NCBI RefSeq assembly: GCF_018294505.1
Contig: NC_057814.1
Location: forward strand, 36,087,054-36,151,053
DNA: 64,000 nucleotides
From: Triticum aestivum
Taxonomy: Eukaryota; Streptophyta; Magnoliopsida; Poales; Poaceae
Direction of reading: 5' to 3'
Positions 11,301 through 22,515 of the stretch are shown here, one piece after another. The position numbers and the translations under genes were made by a program. Position 1 is the first letter of the stretch. Each line of letters begins with the position of its first letter. Under the pieces are notes generated by a model, which did no database searches, had not been told where the DNA came from, and saw nothing but the letters and a program-made list of their open reading frames with translations.

Positions 11301-12414
11301 GGCACGACGGCGGCAGGGAGCGCGCTCCGTGCCTCCCAGTTCACGACGACGGCTCTGCAGCGTGCACAGAGGAGAGGACGGCCACGCGGTGGCCTCTGGT
11401 GGCTTGGGCGGTGCTGGACGGCGCCGTCCAACGCTGCGCCTCTCTGGCAGCCGCAGCGGGCGCTGCTGCCGCCGCGCATGGGGCGCTGCACCTCGGCCAG
11501 CTCGTCGCCGACGCCCGCAAGTGTCCAGGCGATCGTGCGGCGCAGGGATAAGAAGGAGGAACAGGGCGCAAGGTGCCACTGCGGCTACTGGCGAGATCGA
11601 GGTAAGTTTCTGAAGAAAACGACACCGGCTTTCTGAAACTGTTTTCTGAATCTCTGAACTTCGACAGTAACAGTGCCCTCCAGGTGTTCGACGGTATGAT
11701 TTGGGCACGAGGAAGATATTTCTAGAGCTGGGTCTTGGTGAGGTGACCTCTTGATGCATCCAGAGGCTGCCTGAATTTTCTCAGATTTTTAGGAGGAGGA
11801 AACAAATGAATTTCACCAAATTTTGCAAATATGGCCCAAACTTGCAGCAAGCACATTTTGAAAATTTTGAACTGGAGACCAGTGGATCTTCCTGGATCTT
11901 GGTTGAGGGTTCTAAGGACTAGCCAGGGAAATTTGTTTGGAGGCAAAACTCAAAGGAGAACTAGTGGTTCCTTTGTAAATCTCCAAGGGTCAAAATAGAG
12001 GGCAGAAAAGGTTTTTGATTAGAAATAAATGGAGATAAAATCATGGGGGAGTTCAACTTGCTGGATTTGAAGTTTATCTTGACACAAAGTGGGGAGATGG
12101 TTTTGGGAGGGAGTTTCCACTTAGGTTATGGCAAGAGATGTTTTGGAAGGGGAAAGGATCACTCCATATGCCATAGGGCTATTTTAAAAGAAAAGATTTT
12201 CGAAAACTTTCCCAATGAAAAACATTTGTGTTGAGTCAACACAAGATGAAAAACCTCCAAGACCAAAGATCAAGTCTTGGATGAAACCAAACAAAATACT
12301 TGCCATAAAAGAAATTTTTTTGAGAAGGAGAGTCCTTTAGAAGAAAATTTTGAATAACCTCCTTCAAATCAAATAAAATTTTGATAAAGCCAAAAAAAAT
12401 TTTTGGGTGTCACA
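8353..12414 (-). mobile_element. 3' LTR of the chromovirus (4062 bp)
   Basis: On the plus strand it runs from TGTCACGACCGG to GGGTGTCACA, the inverse of TGTGACACC...GTCGTGACA. 10540-11630 is strongly GC-rich and opens long frames on both strands, but these have no recognisable domain, use low-complexity composition and recur only as LTR copy, so they are not called as genes. Confidence 0.85.
9058..9350. repeat. ~65-bp tandem repeat inside the LTR, 5 copies
   Basis: Units of the form 'gccacagtcggacgtctgag...cacgtaaagggcttatat'. The same five units recur in the other LTR at about 18858-19160, so the array is part of the family's LTR. Confidence 0.85.
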
Positions 12415-12430
12415 ACACCTACCCCCTTAG
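12415..12430 (-). other. Polypurine tract of the chromovirus
   Basis: Minus strand AAGGGGGTAGGTGT lies immediately before the 3' LTR start TGTGACACC. It overlaps the end of the pol ORF, as is common. Confidence 0.75.
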
Positions 12431-15400
12431 GAAAAATCTCGTCCCCGAGATTTCAGCTGATCCTCAAATAGATGTGGGTGCTCTGCCTGAAGAAAATCCT
12501 CTCTTTCCCATGTTGCTTCATCCTCGGTGTGATTGCTCCATTGAACCTTGAAAAATTTAATGGTTTTCTGACGGGTCCTCCTTTCAGACTCTTCCAATAT
12601 TTTTACTGGTCGCTCTCTGTAGGTGAGGTCTGGTTGCACGTCAATGCTCTCATGAGATACATGCTTTTCCGGGTTGCTCACACATTTCCTCAACTGTGAG
12701 ACGTGGAACACGTCGTGGACGTCTGACAGCTCTTTGGGTAGGTCTAGCTGGTAGGCTACTGTGCCTCTTCGTGCAACTATACAGAAGGGTCCAATAAATC
12801 TTGGGGCTAGCTTCCCTTTAATTTTGAACCGTTGCAGGCCCCTCATAGGAGACACTCGTAGGTACACATATTCACCGGGCTCAAAGCTGACCTCACGATG
12901 TTTTCGATCGTAATAGCTCTTTTGTCGGCTTTGAGCTGTCTTGAGTCGGTCCCTGATTTGTTTAACTTTCTCCTCAGCTTCCTTGAGCATGTCTGGGCCG
13001 AAGATGCGACTGTCACCTGTTTCTGACCAGTTTAATGGGGTACGACATCTCCGTCCGTACAATGCTTCAAAAGGTGCCATTTGTAGGCTGGCTTGGTAAC
13101 TGTTGTTGTATGCGAACTCGGCATATGGCAAACTTTCTTCCCAACTGGATCCATAGGTGAGAACACAGGCTCTCAGCATGTCCTCTAGGATTTGGTTCAC
13201 GCGTTCAGTTTGTCCATCAGTCTGGGGGTGGTACGCTGTACTGAATGCTAGTTGAGTGCCCAGAGCTTGTTGTAAGTGATCCCAAAATTTTGAGACAAAT
13301 TGAGTGCCCCGGTCGGATATTATAGTCTTTGGGACTCCATGCAGACAAACTATACGGGAGAGATAAAGCTTAGCAAGCTTCTGAGTGGAGTAGGTCGTCT
13401 TCACGGGAATGAAATGTGCTACCTTGGTTAGCCTATCTGTGATGACCCATATGGCATCATTTCCGCGTTGTGATCGAGGTAGTCCGACGATAAAATCCAT
13501 TCCAATTTCGTCCCATTTCCACTCAGGTATCCTGTTTGGCTGTAGCAGCCCTGCTGGTTTTTGGTGCTCGGCTTTAATGCGCTGACATGAATCACAACAA
13601 GCAATGAATGTGGCTATATCCCTCTTCATGCCGTGCCACCAAAATCTTTCCTGAATGTCTTTGTACATTTTGGTTCCTCCAGGGTGGATTGAATATGGGG
13701 CGGTGTGGCTTTCGGTTAGGATTTGCTGTTTGAGGTCCTCAATGTTTGGTACGCAAAGTCTGTCCCCGTACCATAATACTCCCTCATTGTCTATGACGAA
13801 CTCTGAAGCCTTGCCAAGGCTCATTTTTCTCTTTATACCTTCGATGCTGGGATGTCCATGCTGAGCCTTCTTAATTTGTTCCATTAGGGTGGGCTGTATC
13901 TCCAGATTTGATACGTTGCCCTCCGCGACTATCACCATGTTGAGTTTGGCGAACTCCTGCTGAATTTCAGGCCTCAAGTTCTGTAGACTGTCGTTGCCCG
14001 AGCTGGGGTTCCGACTAAGAGCGTCTGCCACTACATTTGCTTTCCCTGGATGGTAGTGAATGCCGACATCATAGTCCTTGACTAATTCCAACCAGCGTCG
14101 TTGTCGTAAATTTAGCTCTGGTTGCGTGAAAATATATTTAAGGCTCTTATGATCCGTATATATTTCACAACGATTTCCCAGCAAAAAGTGCCTCCACTCT
14201 TTGAGTGCATGGATGATTGCTGCTAGCTCCAAGTCATGAGTAGGATAATTTTCTTCATGCTTCCGTAGTTGCCTGGAAGCATATGCGACAACTTTGCCGT
14301 CCTGCATCAATACGCACCCGAGGCCCTTCCGGGATGCGTCACAATACACTTCAAAACTCTTGTGTATGTCCGGCACAACCAAAACCGGTGTTGTTGTTAA
14401 TTTCCTCTTGAGTTCTTGGAAGCTTTTCTCGCACGCTTCAGTCCATACACATTTCTTATCTTTCTTGAGTAACTGTGTCATTGGTTTTGCCACAGTGGAG
14501 AATCCTTCAATAAACCTTCGGTAATATCCAGCCATTCCTAGGAAACTCCGTACATCTGTTACGTTGGCTGGTGGTTTCCAGTCAAGAACGGCCTTGACTT
14601 TTTCTGGGTCTACGGCCACGCCCTCTTGGGTCAGTACATGGCCTAGAAAACCAACCTGTCTTAACCAAAATTCACATTTGCTGAATTTGGCGTACAATTG
14701 ATGTTTCCTTAATTCTCCCAGTACAATTCTGAGATGTTCAGCATGTTCTTCCGGTGTCTTTGAGTATACCAGAATATCGTCAATGAACACCACAACAAAT
14801 TTGTCCATAAATTTCATAAACACTTTGTTCATGAGGTGGACGAAATATGCGGGGGCGTTCGTCAGTCCAAACGGCATTACTGTGAACTCATATAATCCGT
14901 ATCTGGAGGTGAATGTTGTCTTAGGGATATCTTCTGTCCGTACTTTTAATTGATGATATCCCGATCTTAAATCAATTTTTGAGAACACCTTGGCTTGTGC
15001 GAGCTGGTCAAATAAATCATTTATCCGTGGCATCGGATATTTGTTTTTGATGGTGACCATATTGAGAGCTCGATAGTCTATACACAATCTCAGTGTCCCA
15101 TCCTTTTTCTTGGCAAATAATACTGGTGAACCCCAAGGTGAGGAGCTGGCTCGTATAAATCCTTTGTCCAGTAATTCTTTTATTTGCTTCTTTAATTCTA
15201 CCAACTCGGAGGGTGCCATTCTATAAGGTTTCTTGTAAATGGGGGTGGTGCCAGGTGCTAGTTCAATGCTGAACTCTATCTCTCGGTCTGGTGGCATGCC
15301 TGGTAGTTCTTCGGGAAATACGTCGGGAAACTCACACACCACTGGAACTTTTCTCAATTCTGAAATGTCCACCTTGTTCAACTTTGGTTGCCGTGACCGT

Positions 15401-15807
15401 GGTCTCTCTTGAGCTGCAACTTTTATTGTCTTGCCGTGATGGTGAGTGAGGATTACAGTCCGATTGAAGCAGTCAATAAATCCCTTGTTGGTGGTTAACC
15501 AGTCCATTCCTAGGATAACATCCAGTCCTTTATTTTCCAACACGATGAGATTCGCCTGAAACTTTAGTCCTTCAAACTCAATAATCACTCCTTGGCAGTA
15601 ACTCTGAGTGATCTGCTTATTCCCGGGGGACTTGATGATCATAGACTTTTCCAAAGAAAGTATCGGAAAACCATGTTGCAAAACAAAACTCTTCGAAATG
15701 AACGAGTGAGAAGCTCCAGAATCAAACAAAACCGTGGCAGGTATTGTGTTGACAGGGAACGTACCGAGCACGATATCTGGGGCATTCTGTGCTTCTTCCT
15801 TGGTCAC
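12427..15807 (-). CDS. Ty3/gypsy chromovirus pol polyprotein (protease, RT, RNase H, integrase, chromodomain), 1126 codons
   Basis: Single uninterrupted minus-strand frame. Order seen: aspartic protease near residues 10-120 with active site '[12 protein letters not shown]'; reverse transcriptase ~190-440 with 'LCIDYRALN' and the catalytic '[12 protein letters not shown]'; RNase H ~480-600 with '[16 protein letters not shown]' and '[11 protein letters not shown]'; integrase ~660-960 with an H-H-C-C zinc part ('[11 protein letters not shown]', 'CDSCQRI') and the D,D,E core ('MDFIVGLP', 'IISDRGTQF', '[13 protein letters not shown]'); C-terminal chromodomain ~1060-1115 ('[20 protein letters not shown]'). 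The first Met is downstream of the true junction with gag, which is out of frame at 15813. All catalytic residues I can check are present, so the enzymes could be functional although gag is broken. The chromodomain is thought to steer insertion towards particular chromatin. Confidence 0.95.
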   Translation of the reverse strand: MTKEEAQNAPDIVLGTFPVNTIPATVLFDSGASHSFISKSFVLQHGFPILSLEKSMIIKSPGNKQITQSYCQGVIIEFEGLKFQANLIVLENKGLDVILGMDWLTTNKGFIDCFNRTVILTHHHGKTIKVAAQERPRSRQPKLNKVDISELRKVPVVCEFPDVFPEELPGMPPDREIEFSIELAPGTTPIYKKPYRMAPSELVELKKQIKELLDKGFIRASSSPWGSPVLFAKKKDGTLRLCIDYRALNMVTIKNKYPMPRINDLFDQLAQAKVFSKIDLRSGYHQLKVRTEDIPKTTFTSRYGLYEFTVMPFGLTNAPAYFVHLMNKVFMKFMDKFVVVFIDDILVYSKTPEEHAEHLRIVLGELRKHQLYAKFSKCEFWLRQVGFLGHVLTQEGVAVDPEKVKAVLDWKPPANVTDVRSFLGMAGYYRRFIEGFSTVAKPMTQLLKKDKKCVWTEACEKSFQELKRKLTTTPVLVVPDIHKSFEVYCDASRKGLGCVLMQDGKVVAYASRQLRKHEENYPTHDLELAAIIHALKEWRHFLLGNRCEIYTDHKSLKYIFTQPELNLRQRRWLELVKDYDVGIHYHPGKANVVADALSRNPSSGNDSLQNLRPEIQQEFAKLNMVIVAEGNVSNLEIQPTLMEQIKKAQHGHPSIEGIKRKMSLGKASEFVIDNEGVLWYGDRLCVPNIEDLKQQILTESHTAPYSIHPGGTKMYKDIQERFWWHGMKRDIATFIACCDSCQRIKAEHQKPAGLLQPNRIPEWKWDEIGMDFIVGLPRSQRGNDAIWVITDRLTKVAHFIPVKTTYSTQKLAKLYLSRIVCLHGVPKTIISDRGTQFVSKFWDHLQQALGTQLAFSTAYHPQTDGQTERVNQILEDMLRACVLTYGSSWEESLPYAEFAYNNSYQASLQMAPFEALYGRRCRTPLNWSETGDSRIFGPDMLKEAEEKVKQIRDRLKTAQSRQKSYYDRKHREVSFEPGEYVYLRVSPMRGLQRFKIKGKLAPRFIGPFCIVARRGTVAYQLDLPKELSDVHDVFHVSQLRKCVSNPEKHVSHESIDVQPDLTYRERPVKILEESERRTRQKTIKFFKVQWSNHTEDEATWEREDFLQAEHPHLFEDQLKSRGRDFS

Positions 15808-15812
15808 ATGGT

Positions 15813-16860
15813 TCAGGTGACCCTTCTTGTGATTGTTGTTGGGTTGAAATTGTTACGCTTGGGGGCTGGATTATTCCCACCATTGTTCGGCTTGGGGGCC
15901 GAGTTCCTCGGCTTTGGGCATTGTTTGGCATAGTGCCCTTCCTCTCCACAAGCATAGCAAGTGACACCTGGGCGGTATGTAAAGTCCTTGTCCCTTGAAT
16001 GGAAATGTTTGGTTGGCCTTAGAGCAGTGGTCGTGGATTTTCTCGCTTCATTCCTCTGAATATCAGTCTTGCTCCGGTTGTTGCGAGCATGAGCCGTCTT
16101 GTCCCTTTTTCGCTTGCGAATATCCTCCAGGCTGCGGCGCTCATTCTCCAATGTAATGGCCTTGTCAACCAGAGTTTTGAAATCTGGGAAAAGTGTGTAC
16201 GACCAGTTGGCATTTTAGTGCTGGCGCCAGGCCGTCCAAATTTTTTTCCATCCTTTTGTTCTCAGTCATATGCTCATCGTAGGCATAACGAGATAGTTGA
16301 GTAAACTGACTGTTGTATTCAGTCACTGTCATGCCTCTCTGCTTGAGGTCATCAAACTCCCTTTTCTTGATCTTTATAATGCTCCTGGGGATGTGCGCCC
16401 CACGAAAACCTTCCTTAAACTCTTCCCAGGTGATGTTATGTTCATTGGGTGCATGTGTAGGAAATTTTCCCACCATGCTGCAGCTGCTCCAGTGAGGTAG
16501 TGAGGTGCATAAAGCACCTTCTCATGATCTGAACATTGTGCAATAATCAACTTCCTTTCGATGTCTCGAAGCCAATCATCGGCCTCAAGCGGCCTATCAG
16601 TGTGAGCGAACGTTGGAGGACGTGTCTTTTGTAGTTCAGACAACTTGGAATGCGATTGGTATGGCTCATGGTGATTTCCCATATTGATAACGTGATTCAT
16701 CATTTCTTGGTGCTGCTGCTAGCTTTGTTCGAAAAGGCGGCATACTTGTGACAATGCTGCCTCGTTGTCTTGCTGACTAGACTGCCCCTGTGTGAAGTTG
16801 TTGCTTGTCTGGGTTCCATAAACTTCTTCCGGTCGATTTGGCATGGAACGGGTCCAGGGA
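15813..16860 (-). pseudogene. Chromovirus gag, frameshifted
   Basis: Read minus, the gag core is split over three frames: 16703-16374 ('RPLEADDWLRDIERKL', 'YLTGAAAAWWENF'), 16476-16165 ('ITWEEFKEGFRGAHIP', 'YNSQFTQLSRYA') and 16151-15813, which holds the CCHC zinc knuckle 'CYACGEEGHYAKQCP'. Breaks therefore lie near 16470, near 16200 and at the gag-pol joint near 15813. The core and knuckle are typical of gypsy gag, which packages RNA. The element would need another copy's gag. Confidence 0.85.
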
Positions 16861-17349
16861 CGATGCATTTTCCACTCTGGGGTGTTATTTTGCAAAACTC
16901 ATGAGAAGAACTGTGTGGCACAAGGAAAATTTTGCAAAGGCAAAAATTCAAAAGACCTCAAGATTTTTCAACAGAAATACTTGATTGCGCACGGAGAAGG
17001 ACTGCTCAGTACATAATTTACACGCGAGTCGTGATATACCATACATCACTCAGGATGTGCGTACACATTCCTGACATGTAATTTAGGCTAGTGCACTTCT
17101 CCGAGTTCCTACATGATGCGCACACAAACTACTTCTCACCAAACCTATGTACATATAAACATATCATACAAGCGGGTACATCACACGGCTGCTAGGCGCA
17201 CTCAGTCGGAGATGGTGAAAACTTCCTTCTGCCTGCCGAGTGTAAGACCCAGAGGTGCAGGAGACTCCACCTCCTCCTCCTCCCTAATAGGCTCCAGGCG
17301 CGTAGCACTGCGCTGAGGAGTAGGAGCGGGTGCGACAGGCGGTGCAGCT

Positions 17350-18018
17350 CTACTTGGTAGGAGCAATGACTTGGTCAAACTCCTCAGTGGTAGGCAGACG
17401 GCGAGCGGTGGCTAAAATGGTAGGTGTATAGGATGCTAAGGACGAGACGAAGGTCAGTGGCGGTGCCATGTGGAGAAGCTCCCTCCTGTTGGCGGAACAG
17501 CCCTGAACTGAGTCCATACGGGCAGCCACGAGGTCGTCCACGAGGTTGTCGAAAGCTGCCTCCAGAGCCTTGATATATTCAACTAGCATCTCGATAGCTT
17601 CATCTCTCTCTCCCCAATGGCAGGCGAATGCATAGTGACAAGTATATGGCACATGGCATGGGAGGTAGCGGTAGCGACGAGTCTTCATCGTAGGAAGAAC
17701 ATCCCGAAGACGAGCTATCGCCTCACGGGCGGCCATCTGCATGGCATGCCTCTCCGTAGGCATGGCCCTCCCCACAAAACAGAAGTGGCGAGACGCAGAA
17801 CGTCCTCCCTTGAATTGCACCACGGCCTGGTGCATAGACACGTCGTCGCTGAGCTTGTGCTGGTAAAGTGTGAACTCTGGACGAGTCGACGGCCCGATCA
17901 TGAGCTTGGTGATGGAGACGAGAAGTTTGACAAACCCCTCAGGCACATTGGTGAACACCCGTGTCTCGCAGTCGTTGCCAGCCATCTGCAAAAGTAGGCA
18001 AAAATTCTGAGTAGTCAA
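17350..18018 (-). CDS. ORF in the chromovirus leader, 222 codons, unknown function
   Basis: A minus-strand frame between the primer-binding site and gag, in the same direction as the element. A likelier start is the internal Met at about 17985 (MAGNDCETRVFTNVPEGFVK). The product is a soluble-looking mixed protein with a cysteine/histidine stretch ('LPCHVPYTCHYAFACHWG') and a helical segment ('AIEMLVEYIKALEAAFDNLVDDL'). I recognise no family and no retroviral domain. Extra ORFs in long gypsy leaders are known, but this one is not assigned. It could be chance, since the leader is GC-rich, but the amino acid make-up looks protein-like. Confidence 0.45.
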   Translation of the reverse strand: MTTQNFCLLLQMAGNDCETRVFTNVPEGFVKLLVSITKLMIGPSTRPEFTLYQHKLSDDVSMHQAVVQFKGGRSASRHFCFVGRAMPTERHAMQMAAREAIARLRDVLPTMKTRRYRYLPCHVPYTCHYAFACHWGERDEAIEMLVEYIKALEAAFDNLVDDLVAARMDSVQGCSANRRELLHMAPPLTFVSSLASYTPTILATARRLPTTEEFDQVIAPTK

Positions 18019-18131
18019 ATCATAAATTTATGATGACCAACAGAAAATAGCTACATTTGCAAAAATGCTGAAAAGCACTAAAAACACTAATAACCGATTA
18101 GCGATCGCACCTAGTGGCTTCCTACAGTCAG

Positions 18132-18147
18132 CCTGGCTCTGATACCA
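18132..18147 (-). other. Primer-binding site of the chromovirus
   Basis: Minus strand TGGTATCAGAGCCAGG, the inverse of the methionine tRNA 3' end, four bases after the 5' LTR end. Confidence 0.88.
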
Positions 18148-18151
18148 AGTT

Positions 18152-20998
18152 TGTCACGACCGGTTTTCCAATAAAACATTTATTGAGAAACCGATCCCTT
18201 TAACGGACCAGTAGAGAAGAATCCTTCTTACTGGTAGACAAATTCTTGATTACAGAAAAATCCAGGAGTACTAAATATAATACAAGGTTGAGCGGAGGCT
18301 GCTCAACAATTTATTACAAGCACGCCGATATTATACATAAAGGCGGATATGACACAAGGGGTATGGTGGCATAACTACTGACTCGTAATAAAAGTGGTGG
18401 TGGATATGTCACAGTGAAGTGGGTGACATGACTCCTGAATCTTACAGCTCATCGAGCGTCGAAGTGAGGCTCGAGGACTTTTATTTGGGTGGCGGAAGCG
18501 TATAAAATACAAGTGACCAAATCCAGGATCGCACGGGACTGACTGGGACTCCTCTAGGCGTCGGACTCGCTATCAAACTCATCATCCATGAGATCGCCTT
18601 CGTCAACATCTGGCCAAATGAACAAGCCAGGTGAGTACTATGAAAGTACTCGCAAGACAGTTTGGACATAAGATATAACAAATGCAAACATGATGCATAT
18701 GAACAGATTAATACAGCGCACTCAGATGATAAAATAGCAAGGCATGGGGAATAAAAAGAAAGTCGGGCGGTAGTCCTCCCGAAATCCCAATGTAATACTG
18801 AAGGCCAATCGAGTGTCTGAAATGACTCCTCGAAAGGATACGAATAAATTAACAATGCCGCAGTCGGGCGTCAGGGCGACACCACATAAAGGGCTTATAA
18901 TGGAATATAAACGACAGTGCGTGCCACAGTCGGACGTCTGAGCGACATCACGTACAGGGCTTATATCGAAAGTAAATAAAAAGAGTGCCATAGTCGGACA
19001 TCTGAGCGACATCACATAAAGGGCTTATATCAAAAGTAAATAACAAGGGTGCCACAGTCGGACGTCTGAGCGACGTCACGTAAAGGGCTTATATCAAAAA
19101 TAAATAACGAGAGTGCCATAGTCGGACGTCTGAGCGACATCACATAAAGGGCTTGTATTTCATAACTTGATATTACAGTAGCTCATGAAGTTAAATCATT
19201 TCAAGGAAATACTCAGGTCCGAAATAATAAAATGGTTAGTCCATCCACAGGAATAACGTTCAACCGGGTTTACCACTCAAGCTTGATCACCGGGGGTTTC
19301 CACGGAGACTGACACAGGGGCTGACACTGAGACTGATATGGATACTGTTTGGATACATTGACCCAGGTCCTTGACCATGGACGCGATGACTCGGAAGGTT
19401 TTGACTCTGCAGAGTTTGTACTCTTAACCACAGCCAACGGATTTCAGTAGTCACAAGGGACTAGTTCCGTTTACGGTATTTCAGGAGAAACACATCTAAC
19501 CAGTACACACCCATTCCACATTCCGTTGCCAGGAATCACCCCAAGCAACGTTCAAGAAAAACTTTGAGACGGGGAGGCTGCAACCTCGCGTAGCATGGGA
19601 TCAAATTTATATCGCGCGCTCTAAGGGGTGCCCCCCTCTCGGTCCCAACCGGAAACACCCATGCCCCCTGACCGGATGACTGGCTTTAATCCAGGGCCAT
19701 GGAACCCTCATCCCGGCCCCTCTATTTGGTGTGTACAAGGAAAGAGGTTTTCAACTTACTAAACCGTATTCTTTGCAGAAAACATGTGGCAGCACGGAAG
19801 GGGACGAACGGTAACGTGGCTCGGTCCACGTTAACGTCGGAGTTTATCGGATGACATAAGACTGGCATGCTACAACAATACCATCTTACTACCTCTCATG
19901 TCACCAAATGATCAGGTCATCTCTCATCGAAAGATCACAGTAAACTTCGAAGCACACGGTTAGTTGCCTTGCATGCAACGTAACACTCACTGATGCCCAT
20001 ATGCCATGCACAAACTATTCAAGCAAACATGCAAAACACCCATCATATCAAAGGTTCAAACATGCTTGCCTGGTTCGGAGAAGTCGGAGTCTAGCTCGGC
20101 GAAGTTCGCGGCTCCGTCACCTCCTCCGGAATCTACGGTATAAAGAAACCGTATACTAACGTGAATACCGTTGCGTGTAAAAAAATTGTTCCAAAAATTT
20201 TCCAAATAAATACTATAAAAAACTAGACAAAAATATAAGACTGACAGAAAAAGAATCAATCAAAAAGCATCTTTTGTTTAAAAGATATAAGGGTTTTAGT
20301 CCAAGGACTAATCTGTGATGAAACAGAAAAGATCCAGGGGCTTGGTTGAAAAATCAGAAAACGCTTCAGTACGAAATACGCCAGCCCAGAGAGAAAACGC
20401 ACTTTGCCCGAAGGCGCCTTCAGAAAACGGTTCGAAGGGGAAAGAAAGAGAGGCTGACGGGGGGGTCCCACCCGTCAGGTTCAAATTCCAATAGAGCTCG
20501 CCGGCGCCCGAAGGCTGCGGTGGTCGCCGGCGTTGATCCACGACGAGGCAGGGTGATCGGAGAGTACCTACGGGTTCAGGGTGTCCTTCCACGTCGGTGG
20601 GTGGTGGACTTGGCCGTCGGTGAGCACCACGTCGGCGGCGACCTTATCTCTGGCAGGCGGTGGTTCGGGCGAGGGTGGAACTCTCCGGTGGGTGCTGCAA
20701 ACTCCAAATTGGTGCGCGGGTCAGAGATGTGGATGCACTAGGAGACTACTGGCATGAGTTGAGAGGCAGGGGTGCACGCACTGGAGTGAATCGTGCTGGA
20801 TCCCGAAGCGGGTCGAAGCGGCCGGAGTTGGGGAAGAAGACTTCCTCGAGGCCTTCCCAGTGGCTTGGCGAGGTACTTGTGAGGTGTAGGGATGGTGCGA
20901 GTTCGAGTTCGAGCTCGGGACCTCCTTTTATAGGCAATCCGAGGGGGTGGCCGTGAACGGGATAACGCCGGCGAGCAATTACGGCGAGGCAGAGGTTG
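18152..20998 (-). mobile_element. 5' LTR of the chromovirus, truncated (2847 bp)
   Basis: Collinear with 8353 to about 11190 of the other LTR with scattered substitutions and small indels. Homology stops after 'gcgaggcagaggttggg' at ~20998; the remaining ~1.2 kb of LTR, including its TG start, is absent. The sequence beyond is CACTA interior, so a deletion removed the LTR end and an unknown amount of CACTA DNA. Confidence 0.85.
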
Positions 20999-21735
20999 GG
21001 CCTCCGCCGCGCGCCCCCGAGCCGTCGCCCGTACGTCACCGTCGCCCTCCGCCCCCGGCCCGCCGCAGTCGCCGTCGCCCTCCGTCGCCCGATGTGAGCC
21101 GCCGCCACGCCACGGCTCTGTTTATTTTTTTCATATAATTTGTATTATTTTTTTGTTCATTGCATTTTTTCATATATATATAATGTATATATATATATAT
21201 ATATTTGTATGTGGTAGCTATATGATGAATGGATGTGGCTATGTATGTATGAATATAATGTTCATACAATTTTATAGAACTATGTATGTATGAATATAAT
21301 GTAGCTATATGATTTTAGGTTATAAGTGCTTAGTAGTTGAACTAGCTAGTTGATTTAATAAAACTATTTTATTAAATTTTACTATATATAGAAGTAGTTT
21401 ATTTTTAGTAAGAACTACTTTATTTTATATATTTATAGTAAGTGCTTAGTAGTTGAACTAGTTGATTAATTAATAGAACTATTTTATTAAATTTTACTAT
21501 ATATAGAAGTAGTTTATTTTTAGTAAGAACTACTTTATTTTATTTATTTATAGTAAGTGCTTAGTAGTTGAACTAGTTGATTAATTAATAAAACTAGTTT
21601 ATTTTATTTATAGTAAGTGCTTAATTAGTAGTTAAACTAGTTGATTTAACAAAACTAGTTTATTTTACTATAGAAGTAGTGTATTTTTAGCAAGGAAATT
21701 AATAGAGCTAGTTTGTTTTTTTAGTTAAAGCAATT
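20999..21735 (+). other. CACTA interior: GC-rich leader then AT-rich repeats
   Basis: 20999-21120 is a GC-rich proline/arginine-type simple sequence. 21120-21735 is AT-rich, with a (TA)n run near 21175-21205 and about three copies of a ~120-bp unit ('aagtgcttagtagttgaact', 'tagaagtagtttatttttag'). The same order occurs in the second CACTA at 60060-60690. No gene seen. Confidence 0.7.
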
Positions 21736-21756
21736 ATTCCCGCATCGAAGTCGACG

Positions 21757-22158
21757 ATGCCTATCCCGCATCTTCGTCGTCGACTCGGCGGAGGAGGCCG
21801 GCTTGATCAGAGGGGCCATGTCCGGGACTGGGCTCCGCCAGGCTGGTTTTGGGAGGTGCTACCTTCCGGTGGGCGTAGGTTGGTGAGGAACCAGCCCGTC
21901 GTTGACCCGATCCTTGTTTGGTGGCGCTCGCGTGGGCCAGTGACGGTGCCGAGGCTTCCGGACACCGCGGAGGTGGTACGTCACCGTGTCAGTGAGGAGG
22001 ACCAGCACGTCCGTCGCTACATGGTTGCGTTGGAGGGCAGGTTCGACAATACCTGGCAGGTTCTTCAGGGATCTCACTGGAGCTATGATCATGTGATGGT
22101 TCCGTCCCTTTGGGTGTCCACCGCCCGCACTGATACCCGTCGGGCGCTACTGTTCTAG
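21757..22158 (+). CDS. CACTA-borne ORF, 133 residues, unknown function
   Basis: Opens MPIPHLRRRLGGGG, 36 bases after a conserved 'gcaattattcccgcatc' motif, and closes at TAG 22158. Composition is Arg/Trp/Val-rich ('DWAPPGWFWEVLPSGGRRLV', 'DPILVWWRSRGPVTVPRL', 'DNTWQVLQGSHWSYDHVMVP'), which looks like a real folded protein, but I recognise no family. In the related CACTA at 59660-63140 the corresponding stretch (about 21755-22132) is precisely missing while both flanks are kept. It lies upstream of the spliced leader exon and B3-like gene and could be a first ORF of the same transcript or a fragment of a larger ancestral transposon protein. Confidence 0.5.
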   Translation: MPIPHLRRRLGGGGRLDQRGHVRDWAPPGWFWEVLPSGGRRLVRNQPVVDPILVWWRSRGPVTVPRLPDTAEVVRHRVSEEDQHVRRYMVALEGRFDNTWQVLQGSHWSYDHVMVPSLWVSTARTDTRRALLF

Positions 22159-22412
22159 CTGTACTAGCGATGCTATATTTATGATAGTATTCGAGGTGTA
22201 TTAGTGATAATATTCGATGATGTACGGACGCATGGAGATGATGTACTTTTGCTTATAATTGAATGCATCCTAATTTGAATACTACTTTATTTTGTGATTT
22301 GATTTTGCTTATTGAATGCTCAAAGTGGAAAACTACTCCGATCCTACTTTGAATGCTAAAATTGGAGAGCACTATGATTAGTTGATAGCTTATAGGGTTT
22401 TTGTTTTTGCAG

Positions 22413-22467
22413 AAATCCCTCCATCATCCCCGCCATCGTCCCCGTCACCGCCCCCTCCGACATCGAG
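22413..22467 (+). other. Conserved leader exon of the CACTA cargo gene
   Basis: Bordered by a good 3' splice site ('tttttgtttttgcag') and a 5' splice site (GAG|GTGAGACC). The same exon with both splice signals is kept at about 60809-60870 in the second CACTA while the intron after it differs, which suggests it is really spliced. Sequence is a proline/serine codon run; whether it is translated is unclear. Confidence 0.5.
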
Positions 22468-22515
22468 GTGAGACCAGACAAATCCTCTTTTAGAAAGATA
22501 ATTAAACGATATTTC

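Larger units (their letters stand above)
8353..20998 (-). mobile_element. Ty3/gypsy chromovirus (long-LTR, Tekay-like), nested in the CACTA
   Basis: Complete order read right to left: truncated 5' LTR (20998-18152), methionine-tRNA primer site, leader ORF, gag, one pol ORF ending in a chromodomain, polypurine tract, 3' LTR (12414-8353). LTRs of ~4 kb, chromodomain and Met-tRNA primer fit the Tekay/Del-type chromoviruses. The two LTRs look nearly identical over their shared part, pointing to a fairly recent insertion. The far end of the 5' LTR (about 1.2 kb) is missing, so no target duplication can be shown. Confidence 0.85.

Noticed and set aside
10540..11760. Long GC-rich open frames on both strands inside the chromovirus LTR
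   Set aside because: They overlap on both strands, are low-complexity, have no domain, and are simply LTR sequence that recurs (in part) in the other LTR.
21170..21205. TATA box or promoter in the (TA)n run
   Set aside because: A simple dinucleotide repeat in an AT-rich region; no other promoter signal supports it.
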